A stretch of 64,000 nt of DNA, taken from NCBI GenBank assembly GCA_017591395.1, contig WEDG01005426.1, positions 22,097 through 86,096 on the forward strand, written 5' to 3'. The notes under the pieces are model-generated. The model did not search any database. It saw only the letters and a program-made list of their open reading frames with translations, and was not told where the DNA came from. A program made the translations under genes and the position numbers. Of this stretch, positions 10,771 to 20,890 are shown piece by piece. Within the stretch, counting starts at the first letter, position 1, and the number at the start of each line of letters is the position of its first letter. Source of the DNA: Schistocephalus solidus (Eukaryota; Platyhelminthes; Cestoda; Diphyllobothriidea; Diphyllobothriidae).

Positions 10771-12225
10771 AGGTGATTGTGAAGGTGTGGTCGATGTATT
10801 GGTGAAGATAGTGTGTTCAGATGTAGCTTCGCCTCCGGTGGTTTACCGCAGGTTTTTGTGAATGCGCATGTGACCGAAAAGGCCCATGCGATGAGTGAAT
10901 GCACGAGGACAGTGAGGGCAGTGGAGGCGGCGATCTCTGCTGTGTGTTGGAGCTCCAGGCACTGGTTCACCAGTCTCTGTACGATGGATTCGCAAGTGAC
11001 CGACCAGGCCAATGCGTGAGGTGAATGTGCGGTTGCAATGAGGACAGTTTAGGAGAGAGTCCCCATCGCTGATGGTGGTAGTGGTGGTGACAGTGGTGGT
11101 TGGGGGGGTAACACGTGCTGAGCATTGTGATGCGGTCTCGATGATGGTGGGACTAGTGGAATTGATGCCAGGGATGAGGGTGGAGGAGTCCGAAGGAGGG
11201 TTGACAGAAGTAGACGTAGAATTTTGAATTGTCGGATTGTTGATGCATTGCTTCCGAAGATGTCCGACTAGGCCGATTCGCGCGCGGAAGGTGCGGTGAC
11301 AGCGCGGGCATGTTGGAAGGGCCTGGGCATTGGCGATGTTGCATCCGGGGGCGCTGGTGACTTTCGTGCCGCTTTTTTGGTCTTGGCAGTGGCGATCCTG
11401 TTGGCTTCGTAGATTGCTGCCCCTGTCTTCACTGTTCTCCTCCAAGCCGATCGATTTCGGGCAAGGTCCTCCCAGGACTCCGGATTGATCTGCAATTGCT
11501 TCAGGGAGGTCTTCAGAGTGTCTTTGTAGCGTCGTACTTGACCCCCTTGTCGACGAGAACCCATGGCGAGATCTCCATAGAAGAGTCGTTTGGGTAGCCT
11601 TTCGTCATCCATCCGCACAAGGTGACCGCTCCAGCGCAGTTGCAGTTGTTTCAACTGAGCGAAAATGCTGAGAATGCCTGTTCGTTCCAGCACTTCCGTG
11701 TCCGGTATCCTGTCTTGCCAACTCAGCTTTAGTATTCTGCGGAGACAGCTGAGGTGGAAGTGGTTGAGCTTTCGTGCCTGCTTTTGGTAGATTGTCCACG
11801 TGTCCGCTCCATACAGCAGCGTTGGCAATATGACAGCTTTGTACATCTTGAGTTTGGTTCTGAGGTGGAGACCATGTCGATTCCAGACCACATTTTGCAT
11901 GCGTCCAAAGGCTTGGCTGGCTTTAGCGATCCGATGGGCGATCTCATCGTCGACTTTGGTGCTGCGTGAGAGATTGCTGCCTAGATACGTGAAGGTATCT
12001 ACAGATTTAAGTTGGGCGCCATTGAAATTGATGTGATCTGCGGTGTATAGAGTGTTTGGCGACGGTTGATGCATCACAACCGGTTTCTCGGTGTTGATGC
12101 GAAGTCCGAAGTTGTCACAGGCGACAGCGAAGATGTCCATGCTCCTTTGCATTTCCTCTTCTGTCGTTGTATTGAGTGCGCAGTCGTCAGCGAATAGAAG
12201 TTCATGGATAGTCAGGAGAAATCTG
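10771..12225 (-). mobile_element. LINE copy A': RT second half to zinc-finger tail (5'-truncated)
   Basis: APE-type non-LTR retrotransposon, RTE-like, clade not resolved. Reading on the minus strand it starts abruptly before the RT catalytic motif [10 protein letters not shown] near 12200. It continues through [66 protein letters not shown] and [16 protein letters not shown], the usual connection domain of this family. A frameshift near 11360-11380 moves the rest to another frame (11445-10843). That frame encodes three C2H2 fingers ([51 protein letters not shown]) and a natural C-terminus IHKNLR-stop. No EN or RT N-half is present. Confidence 0.85.
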
Positions 12226-12452
12226 GGAGAGGCTGGGGAGATGTCAATCATGGTAGTGGGGGTGGCAGTGGTGGTAAGAATGACAGGAGCCAAAGGGTGT
12301 TCATGGGGTATCAATGTTTGGTCGGCATTGCGGTAAATTCCACTGTCATGGATGCGCATGTGACCGAATAGGCCCATGCGATGAGTGAATGCATGAGGAC
12401 GGTGAAGGCAGGGGAGACGGCGATCTCTGCTGTGTGTAGGTGCTCCAGGCAC
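11268..12452 (-). pseudogene. Chimeric 394-codon ORF: zinc-finger tail of one LINE fused to RT of another
   Basis: The longest uninterrupted ORF of the LINE cluster. Its first ~70 codons are the end of copy A: the finger-like [17 protein letters not shown], then a Pro/Thr-rich spacer. The reading frame then runs directly into RT motif [10 protein letters not shown] of copy A' without a stop, the junction lying near 12220-12235. The downstream frame ends in frameshifted finger sequence. This is a by-product of one element lying next to another, not an ancestral gene; any protein would lack RT motifs A and B. Confidence 0.75.
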
Positions 12453-13544
12453 TGGTTCACCAGTCTCTGTAGGATGGATTCACAAGTGACCGACCAGGCC
12501 GAAGCGTGAGGTGAATGTGCGGTCACATTGAGGACAGCTTAGGAGAGAGTCCCTATGGCTGATGGTGGATGTGGCGGCGGTGGCGGTGGTAGTAGAGGTA
12601 AATGGCGATGAGTATTGCGATGTGGTCTCTATGATGGTGGGCGTAATGGAACTGACGCCAGGGATGAGGGTGGTGGAGTCCGAAGGAGGGTTGGTAGAAT
12701 TTGAAGTGGAAGTTGGAACTGTTGGATTGATGGTGCATCGCGTCCGAAGATGTCCAACCAGGCCGATTCGCGCACGGACGGTGTGCTGACAGCGCAGGAG
12801 AGTCGGAAGGGCCTGGGCATTGGTGATGCTAGTGCGGGGCACTGGTGAAATTCGTACCGCACTTTTGGTATTGGCGGCGACGATCCGGTTGGCTTGGTAG
12901 TTTGCTGCCCCTGTCTTAACGGTCCTTCTCCATGCAGGTTGGTTCCAGGCGAGATCCTCTAAGGTCACCGGGTTGATCTGCAGTTGCTTCAGGGAAGTCT
13001 TCAGAATGTCCTTGTAGCGTCGTATTTGACCTCCCTGTTGGCGAGCACCGGTAGCGACATCTCCGTAGAAAAGTCGTTAGGGACTTGCCCTTAATGCCAC
13101 ATCTCCTGGAAGATCACTGTGAGTCGGTTCATTAGTTGGGGTCCGCCATACTTGTAAATCTCAGCAGGGATCACGTCCGAGCCAGGTGCTTTCCTGCTGG
13201 AGAGTTGCTGCACGGCTCTGATGGTTTCTTGGAGAGAGGGCGGGAGATCAAGGTCGGCGTTGATTTCCACTTCAGGCAGGCGATCGAAGGCGGCGTCGGA
13301 TACGGTGGAGGGCAACTTCGGTAGAAGGCTGTCTTGTTTGCAGTGGTAGGGCGATCGACGTAGGCCTTGTGCAACTGATTCTTCTCGATGAGCAGAGCGT
13401 TGATAGCTGCGTTGTTGTCATCGAACCAATCTTGGTGCTGACGACGTGCACGGCAGAGGACATCCAGGGCAGTGGATTGGATTTTGTCCCTCAGCTGACA
13501 CCAGCGGTTCTTTACGGAGATGTCCGCGTCGGCGACTGGAAGGT

Positions 13545-13592
13545 TGGCTAGTCGGTTGGCTAGTCGGTTGGCTAGTCGGTTGGCCAGTTCGT
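13545..13592 (-). repeat. 12-bp in-frame tandem repeat in a LINE linker
   Basis: CGGTTGGCTAGT-type units repeat about four times, encoding repeated LANR. The related plus-strand copy at 21003 has a single ANRLTN in the same place, so this is a local expansion. Confidence 0.8.
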
Positions 13593-13637
13593 TTCTGAAA
13601 GGGAAATAGTGAGAAGGTATATTCAACAAAGCAGTAT

Positions 13638-14468
13638 TCAACTTACCTTGTGGTCGCTTACCTTGGGGTCTTCTGTGTGGTTGCAGACGAAGCCTCGTCT
13701 TGGAGAGGACGAGGCGGTGATCCGTCCATCCGTCGGCACCGGGGATCGCCTTGTCACCAGCACGTCCTTAAGATCTCGCCTCCGGATTAGAACATAGTCG
13801 GAGAGGTGCCAGCGTCTCGACCCGGGGTGCATCCACATGGCCTTCTCCCGCGTCGGAAGGCCGAAACAGGTGTGGGTTAGCAGGAGACGGTGTTTTGCAC
13901 AGGTTCGCAGAAGAAGGAGGCTGTTAACGTTACAGCTACGGAGACCTTGGGGACCCAGCACTCCCTGCCAGGCAGCGTGGTCCATCCCGACGCAGGCGTT
14001 GAAGTCACAAAGGACAATCAACTTGTCCGCCTTCGGCACAGTCGCCAGCAGGGCGTGCAGGTTCTCGTGAAATTTGTCCTTCGCCACATCCGAGCTCGTC
14101 ATTGGGGGAGCGTAGGCGCTAATGATGGTGGCGAATTTGTCTCCCCGCAGAGGTAGGCGGAGGCTCATCAGGCAATCATTGATACCCTGCGGCAAACAGG
14201 ACAGACGTCCCACGATGTCGTTCCGAATGGCAAAGGCGACACCAGCGTCGCGTCGCTCTACTTTTGGCCGGCCGCTCCAGAAAAAGGTGTAGCCGGCAAC
14301 CACCTCCTCCAGCTGACCCTGTTCAGAGAATCGTATCTCGCTGAGAGCAGCAATGTCCACCTTGTAGCGCGCCAGTTCCCGAGCGACTAGCGCCATCCTC
14401 CGTTCCTGTCGGTTACTCCTGGGATTGTCTAAAATGGATCGAACATTCCAGGTTGCTAGAGTGAACAA
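13638..14468 (-). pseudogene. LINE endonuclease ORF (276 codons), frameshifted at its end
   Basis: Exonuclease-endonuclease-phosphatase fold enzyme that nicks target DNA for LINE integration. It starts at [13 protein letters not shown], with no ATG, so the natural start lies upstream or is lost. Asn in TWNVRS, Glu in SEIRF, Tyr in AYAP and Asp-Phe-Asn in CDFNACVG are present. The Gly normally before DFN is Cys. The terminal DHR segment lies in the adjacent frame, so the last ~30 codons of this ORF are out of frame. Confidence 0.8.
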
Positions 14469-14688
14469 GAAGCTCCTACGCCACGGGAAGAATTGCTGCT
14501 GGTAAGTTGGATATTGAAGTAAATAGTTGGATATGTAAGTAGAAATGGTGTACTGAAGAAGCTCCAGAGCTACGGTAAGAATTTCTGGTGGTCGGTTAGA
14601 TATTGAAGTAAATTCTTGCGATTGTATTTAGAAAGGGTGCACTGAAGAAGCTCTTGCACCAAGTAAGAATTGCTGTCTGTAAGTGTGA
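14468..14688. repeat. 89-bp tandem array, ~2.5 units
   Basis: Units begin AGAAGCTC at 14468, 14557 and 14646, exactly 89 bp apart; the third is cut at about 14688. Shared words are GGTAAGAATT, TTGGATATTGAAGTAAAT and AGAAATGGTGTACTGA variants. The array sits exactly between the endonuclease start of LINE copy A and the last zinc finger of copy B. It may be 5' promoter-type monomers of copy A or 3' untranslated repeats of copy B. Confidence 0.8.
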
Positions 14689-17345
14689 CCGACCAGGCCG
14701 ATGCGTGACTTGAAGTTACAGGCGCAGTGTAGGCAGGAGATATCTGGAGAGGCTGGGGGGTTTCAATCATGGTAGTGGGGGGTGGCAGTGGTGGTAAGAA
14801 TTACAGGAACCAAGGTTGTTCATGGGGTATCGATGTTGTCGGCATTGCGGTGAATTCCGCTGTCATGGATGCGCATGTGACCGAATAGGCCCATGTGATG
14901 AGTGAATGTGCGAGGACAGTGAGGGCAGTGGAGACGGCGATCTCTGCTGTGTGTAGGTGCTCCAGGCACTGGTTCACCAGTCTCTGTAGGATTTCACAAG
15001 TGACCGACCAGACCGATGCGTGAGGTGAATGAGCGGTCACATTGAGGACAGCTGAGGAGAGAGTCCCCATCGCTGATGGTGGTGGTGGTAGTGAAGGCGA
15101 AGGCGGTGGTGGTTGTGGTGGGGGGGGGTAACAGGCGATGAGTAGATGGATGTGGTCTCTATGATGGTGGGAGTAATGGAATTGATGCCAGAAGTGAGGG
15201 TGGGGGAGTCAGAAGGAGGGTTGGCAGAATTTGACGTAGAAATTGGAATTGTCGGATTGTTGGTGCATTGCGTCCGAAGATGTCCAACCAGGCCGATTCG
15301 CGCCCGGAAGATGCGTTGACAACGCGGGCATGTTGGCAGGGCCTGGGCATTGGCGGTGTTGGTCCAGGGCGCTGGTGAATTTCGTGCCGCTCTTTTGGCC
15401 TTGGCGGCGGCGATCTGGTTGGCCCCATAGATTGCTGCACGAGTCTTCACAGATCTTCTCCATGTCGGTCTATCCTGGGCGAGGTCCTCCCAGGTCGCCG
15501 GGCTGATTTGCAGTATCTTCAGCAATTTCTTCAAAGTGTCCTTGTAGCGTCGGTTTAACCTCTCTGTCGGCGAGAACCCGTAGCGACATCTCCTTAGAAA
15601 AGTCGTTTGGGTAGTCACTCGTCGTCCATCCTCACCAGGTGGCCGCTCCATCGCAGTTGCACTTGCCTCAGCATGGCGTGGATGCTGAGGATTCCGGTCC
15701 GCTTCAGGACTTCCGTATCCGGGATCCTGTCTTGCCATCTCAGCTTCAGTATTCTGCGGAGGCAGCTGAGATGGAAGTGATTTAGCTTCCTGGCTTGGTT
15801 CTAGTAGACGATCCATGACTCTGTTCCGTAAAGGAGTGTCGTCAAGACGACGGCCTTGTACATCTTCAGTTTGGTGTTCAGGTGAATACCGTGGCGATTC
15901 CACACGGAGGCCTGCAGCCGGCCGAATAACTGACTAGCTTTGGAGCTCCGGTGGGCAACCTCGTCGTCGATTCTCGTGTTGCGTGACAGCGTGCTTCCTA
16001 GATAAGCGAAGGTTTCCACATTTTCAGTTGAGCACCGTTGGCATCGATTCGAGGAGCATTGTATTCCGCGCTGGGTGGCGGCTGGTGCATGACAACCGTT
16101 TTATCTGTACTGATTTTTAATCCAAAATTGATGCAGCCTGCGTCGAAGAGGTTCATGTTCCTGTGCATGTCCTCCTCCATCACGGTTTTAAGGGTACAGT
16201 CGTCCGCGAAGAGTAAGTCATGGACTGTACCAGTAGACACGCGAGTTGAAGCCTGCATACGCCAACTGTTGAGAAGGTGTCTGTCAGTTCTATATGTGAT
16301 GCGGATCCCAGGCCGTTTATCACGGTAGGCGTTCATCAGAATAGCCAATACGCAGCCCTGCTTCACTCCGTTGGTCACTGCGAATGCTTAGGATACCATC
16401 CAGTTGTCAGTGACGCGCGCCGTCATCCCGTCATGAAGCTGACGCACCATATGCGTGAACCGCTCAAGACAGCCGAATTGCTGCATGACTTTCCACAGTC
16501 CGTCGCGATTCACCGTGTCAAAGGCTTTCGTTAGATCCACGAAGGCAGTATTTAGGTGAGTTCGCATCTCCTGACACTTCTCTTGTAGCTGGCGAGCGGC
16601 AAAGGTCATGTCGGATTTTCCGCGGTGTCGGCGGAAGCCACATTGGCTTTCCGAAAGCAGGCCCGGCTCTAGGTGACCGTTCAGACGAACCAGAAGGATA
16701 CGGGCGAAGATCTTCCCGGCAATGCTGAGCAACGAGATGCCTCTGCGATTATCACAGAGTTGCCGGTTTCCCTTCCGCTTGTAGAGATGGACGATGGTCG
16801 CGTCTTTTAAATCCTGAGGAACTTGTCCTTGGCGCCACATCTCCTGGAAGAGTGTTGTGAGTTCTGCCATCAGCCGGGGTGCACAATGCTTGTAGACTTC
16901 CGATGGGATTTCGTGGGATCTCGGTGCTTTACCGCTGGAAATCTGCTGCACGGCCCAAACGGTTTCTGGTAGGGAAGGCGGCAGATCCAGGTAATGGTTC
17001 GTGTCCACTTGAGGGAGCCGGTCAATTGCAGTATCGGAGATGGCTGATGAGCAATTAAGGACATTTATGAAGTGCTCGGCCCAGCGCTTCAGAATTTGCG
17101 ATTTCTCTGTCAGCAGTTATGTGCCGTCAGAGCTGAGCAGCGGTGCGGTCCCCTTGATACACTGGCCGTAGATAGCCTTGATGGCTTTGAAAACGTTTTT
17201 TCATTTCATTGTGGTCCGCATACCCCTGGATTTCCTCAGCCTTTCAGATCATACAGGCATCCTGCATCTCCCGCAGCCGTTGCTGTACAAGGCGCCGGCA
17301 TCTGAAGAAGGCTGCTTTGGTGGCGTCAGTCCGATGCCCGGCATT
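14689..17345 (-). mobile_element. LINE copy B: RT to zinc-finger tail
   Basis: Minus-strand copy lacking the endonuclease. The linker is visible from about 17345 (KAAFFRCRRLVQQRLREMQD). RT fingers and palm run 17008-16388, with FRRHRGKSDM and motif A FVDLTKAFDTVN intact. A stop near 16388 precedes 16378-15998, which carries motif B NGVKQGCVLA, then a small deletion (PTLFS-type residues missing), and motif C LLFADDC. Further frameshifts near 16020 and 15800-15600 follow. The ORF 15903-15037 is read in the wrong frame first and in the correct one from KDTLKKLLKILQ onward, giving [17 protein letters not shown]. Further fingers lie at about 15060-14850, and a probable last finger (CLHCACNFKSRIGLVGH) ends near 14690. 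At least four lesions; inactive. Confidence 0.85.
16388..17008 (-). pseudogene. LINE reverse transcriptase, fingers and palm (206 codons)
   Basis: Best-preserved RT block in the window. DLPPSLPETVWAVQQISSGK, GNRQLCDNRRGISLLSI, ARILLVRLNGHLE, LLSESQCGFRRHRGKSD and motif A AFVDLTKAFDTVNRDGLW are present in one frame. It stops just before motif B, which continues in the next ORF (16378-15998). Confidence 0.82.
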
Positions 17346-17619
17346 GCCAAGCCACAACCTGCCGCACTCTCAACTTCGTCAGTCCCTTCTGTGTCTCCCT
17401 TCTCACATTTGAAGGCTGAGTTCTTGCAGTTTGCCGAATAGGTAGCTTCTCGACAAAAGCCAACAGCCTCTTCATCTCGGAGCCCACCTATTTCAACTGC
17501 CTGGCCTGTCCAGTCATCATCGCCTCGTCCCACCTCAACCGCTACCTGCAGGTATCAAATTACCTTCGGTGTCAAAGCCCGTCACTGCATCTCTCTCTGC
17601 TCCTTCACCTCCCAGCAGA

Positions 17620-19020
17620 GTTCTTGCGTATGCCTTTCGAACTCCGCAACACCTCCCAAACTTTCCGGAGGTTCGTAGATATTGCTTCATGGTTTACCAT
17701 TTCTATGTCTATATTGACAACCTTTTGGTGGCCAGCTCCACCGCCGAGGAGTAAATTGTACATCTCACAATGGTGTTTGACTGCCCTCAACGATTTGGTG
17801 TTGTCCTCAACCCGTCCAAGTGTGTCTTCGGTGTGTCTTCTCTAGAGTTTCTTGGATGCCTGGTCGAAATAAACGGTATCCATCCTCTACCTTCGAAGGT
17901 TGCGGCTATCCGTGAGTTCCCACCTTCCTCCTCAAAGCGTCAACTACAGCGATTACTGGGCATGGTTAATTTCTACCGTCGGTTCCTCCCTAACTCTGTC
18001 GACACCATTTTGCTGCTCACGAATCTCCTCTCTTGTCCTAAACGTTCGTTTCAGCTCACTGCAGACACCCTCGTTGCTTTGAGAAGGTGAAGGCTGCTCT
18101 GGCCGATGCCATTCTCCTGACGCATTCAGCCCCCGATGCTCCTATCTGCCTCATGGTTGATGCTTCCAACGTCGGTGCAGTTTTTCAGCAGCACCTTGCA
18201 GGTCAAACCCAACCCTTAGCTTTCTTCTCCCGAAAGTTAACGCCAACCGAGCACGTTTGGACGGGAGCTGCTTGCTGTCTATCTTGCCGTGAAACACCTC
18301 CGGCACTTCTTTGAGGGCAGGGACTTTACGGTCTTCACGAATCATAAGCCCCTTGCCTTCGCACTCAAGTCCAATTCCGATAAAATCAACTCCCCGGGAG
18401 CTCCGCCAACTGGACTATATCTCGCAGTTCACCTCGGACATCCACCAAATCGACGAAGCACGCAATAAGGTGGCTGACGCTCTGTCTAGGCCCTCCATCG
18501 CTCACCTACAGCTTTCTCCTGGGATCGAACTCACTGAGATGGCCGCTGAGAAACGCCGTGTTGGTTCGCCTTTTGATGAGAACGTTTCCGGACTCCAACT
18601 CCAGGAGCTACCAATGACGACTGGCAACGGCACGATTCTATGCGACGTCTCCACTCCATCCCATCGTCCATTTGTGCCACCATCTCTTCGCCGCAAAGTT
18701 TTCTCCTCCCTGCACAACCTATCTCACCCTGGGAGTCAAGTTACCGACAAGCTGGTTTCCGGCTGCATCGTTTGGCCTGGGATGCACAAGGACTTGAAAG
18801 CTTGGACACGGGCTTGTTCAGCCTGTCAACAGAGCAAGGTCCAGCGGCACAACAAAGCCCCCATCGGCATTTTCCCCGGCCATGATGCAAGATTCAGCCA
18901 CGTTTACCTGGACATTTTAGGCCCCCCGCCTCTGTCTGATGGTTGTTTCTATCTCCTCACTTGTGTGGATCCTCGTAAGCTCTTTGCCTCAGTAAAAGCC
19001 TGTCCTACCTTATCTGTCTT
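17620..19020 (+). mobile_element. Ty3/gypsy-type retroelement remnant (RT, RNase H, integrase)
   Basis: Plus-strand internal fragment without LTRs. In order: FLRMPFELRN and TSQTFRRF near 17630; the RT catalytic segment reads YIDNLL where the family has Asp-Asp, so a catalytic Asp is lost; then VVLNPSKCVFG, FLGCLVEINGIHP and LLGMVNFYRRFLP to about 18000. RNase H is marked by LMVDASNVGAV and PLAFFSRKLTPTE, with frameshifts near 18085 and 18260. Integrase in the frame 18311-19279 has the zinc-binding HHCC region (HNLSHPGSQ ... CSACQQSK) and the first core motif HVYLDILG, then degenerates. It is cut off on the left by LINE copy B (inverted) and on the right by LINE copy C. Confidence 0.85.
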
Positions 19021-19124
19021 CCCTGATTTCCGATTGGGAAACCTTCCTGTTGTCAACCTCACGATTTCAACAACTCCTCTCCCAATCCCCCACACCGTAC
19101 CCTCCGAGATACCCCCGGGCTGCT

Positions 19125-20890
19125 CGGCTAAGTCAGCTCACTCTAGCGGCCTGGAATGTTCGATCCATTTTAGTCAATCTGAGGAGCAACAGATCGGAAA
19201 GGAGAACGGCGCTTGTCGCTCAGGAAATGGCGCGATACAAGGTGGGCACTGCTGCTCTCAGCGAGACCCGATTCTCTGAGCAGTGGCAGCTGGGGAGTTA
19301 GGCGCCGGTTACACCTTCTGGAGAGGCCGCCCAAATGCAGAGCGACGCTGGTGTCACCTTTGTCATCCAGAACGATATCGTGGGACGTCTGTCCTGTCTG
19401 CCACAGGCCATCAATGATCGTCTGATGAGCCTCCGCCTGCCTCTCTGAGGTGATAAGTTTGCCACCATCATCAGCGCCTACGCCCCCAATGACGAGCTCC
19501 GACGAGGCAAAAGGATCTGCACGCCCTCCTGGTGACTGTGCAGAAAGCGGATAAGTTAATTGTTCTTTGTGACTTTAGCGCCCACGTCGGCACAGACCAT
19601 GCCACATGTAGATAAGTGCTGGGTCTTCATGATCTCAACGTCTTCAACGACAATGGTATTCTCCTCCTACGAACCTGCGCAGAGCACCATCTGATCCTGA
19701 CCATCACCTACTCCGGCCTCCCGATACGGTAGAAGGCAAGCTGGATGAAACCGCCGGTCGAGACATTGGCACCTGCTGGATTATGTCTTAGTCCGGAGGC
19801 AAGACCAGCAGGACGTGCTGGTGACAAAGGCGATCTCCGGGGCTGAAAAATAGATGAATTATCGCCTCGTCATCTACAAGGTGAGGCTTCATCTGCAACC
19901 ACGCAATGATGTCAAGGTAAGTGACTGCCAGGAATACTGTTTTGTTAAATTTGCCTGCTCACTGTTTTGAATTCAGCAACCAAATAAACCAGAAACCGGA
20001 GGACGTACATGCTCCAGAGGATAACGCCACCCTAGAAACACGATGGTGTTAGCTGCGGAACGTCATCCAGTCAACCACTCTCGAAGTTCTTCGACGCGCA
20101 GGCTGTCAATACCAGGACTGGTTTGACGGTGAATTTGCTGACATCATCCAGCTACTCGCGGAGAAGAAACGACTAAACAAACCCTACATGGACCTTCAGA
20201 ATTAAGCCATCACAACAGCCTTCTTTAGCTGCCACCGTCTTTTACAACAACGGCTGTGGTAGATACAGGACGCCTGGATGGTTCGGAGGGACTGAGGAAA
20301 TCCAAGGGTATGCGGATCGAAATGAAATGAAAAACTTCTTCAAAAGCTATCAAGGCCGTTTACGACCCCCTTATGAAGGGAGCCGCACAGCTTCTCCGCT
20401 CTGATGGCATAACCTTTCTGACGGAGAAATCCCAAATTCTGAAGCGCTGGGTCGGGCTTTTCAGAAATGTCCTCAGTTGCTCATCAGCCATCTCCGATGC
20501 TGCCATTGACCGGCTCCATCTACTGGACACAAACGATGACCTGGAGCTCTCGCCTTCCCAATCAGAAAGCATCTGGGCCGTGCAAAAGATTTTCAACGGG
20601 AAAACACCGGAATCCGACGCAATCCAGTCGAAAGTCTACAAGCACGGCAGGCCCCAGCCGATGGCGGAACTCCCAACACTATTCTGAGAGATGTGGCGAA
20701 GGCCTTCGATACGGTGAATCGCGAAGAACTGTGGAAGCTCATGCAGAATTTTGGCTGTCCCGAGCGATTCACTTACATGGTACGTCAACTTCACGATGGC
20801 ATGATGGCGCGGCACGGACAACGGAGCCGTCTCAGAGGCCTTCCCAGTGCCAAACGGGGCGAAGTAGGGCTACGTCCTCGCGCATACCCG
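19125..20890 (+). mobile_element. LINE copy C: endonuclease fragments and deleted RT
   Basis: Plus-strand copy of the same APE-LINE family. It starts LTLAAWNVRSIL at about 19131, with SETRFSEQWQLGS then stops, [41 protein letters not shown] and the connection AAQLLRSDGITFLTEKSQIL near 20385. The RT N-terminus runs 20490-20690. An internal deletion there joins EMWR directly to KAFDTVNREELW (20695-20730), removing the whole fingers region and the first part of motif A. It ends at motif B near 20885. Many stops; inactive. Confidence 0.82.

Larger units (their letters stand above)
12226..14468 (-). mobile_element. LINE copy A: endonuclease, deleted RT, zinc-finger tail
   Basis: Minus-strand APE-type LINE. 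The endonuclease ORF runs 14468-13638. Visible motifs are TWNVRSIL, the catalytic Glu in [24 protein letters not shown] and [10 protein letters not shown] one-base loss near 13750 takes it out of the frame containing WTDHRL with the catalytic His. The linker (13641-13320) carries a 12-bp in-frame repeat giving LANR several times. Only the RT N-terminus remains (13315-13083, to QEMWH); an internal deletion then joins it to the connection region (RRYKDILKTSLKQ, about 13020). The ORF 12968-12480 holds a decayed finger ([17 protein letters not shown]) and CPQCDRTFTSRFGLVGH. It cannot be active. Confidence 0.85.

Noticed and set aside
12553..12862. Several 60-80-codon ORFs overlapping the zinc-finger region on both strands
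   Set aside because: They are other-frame shadows of the LINE finger/linker coding sequence.
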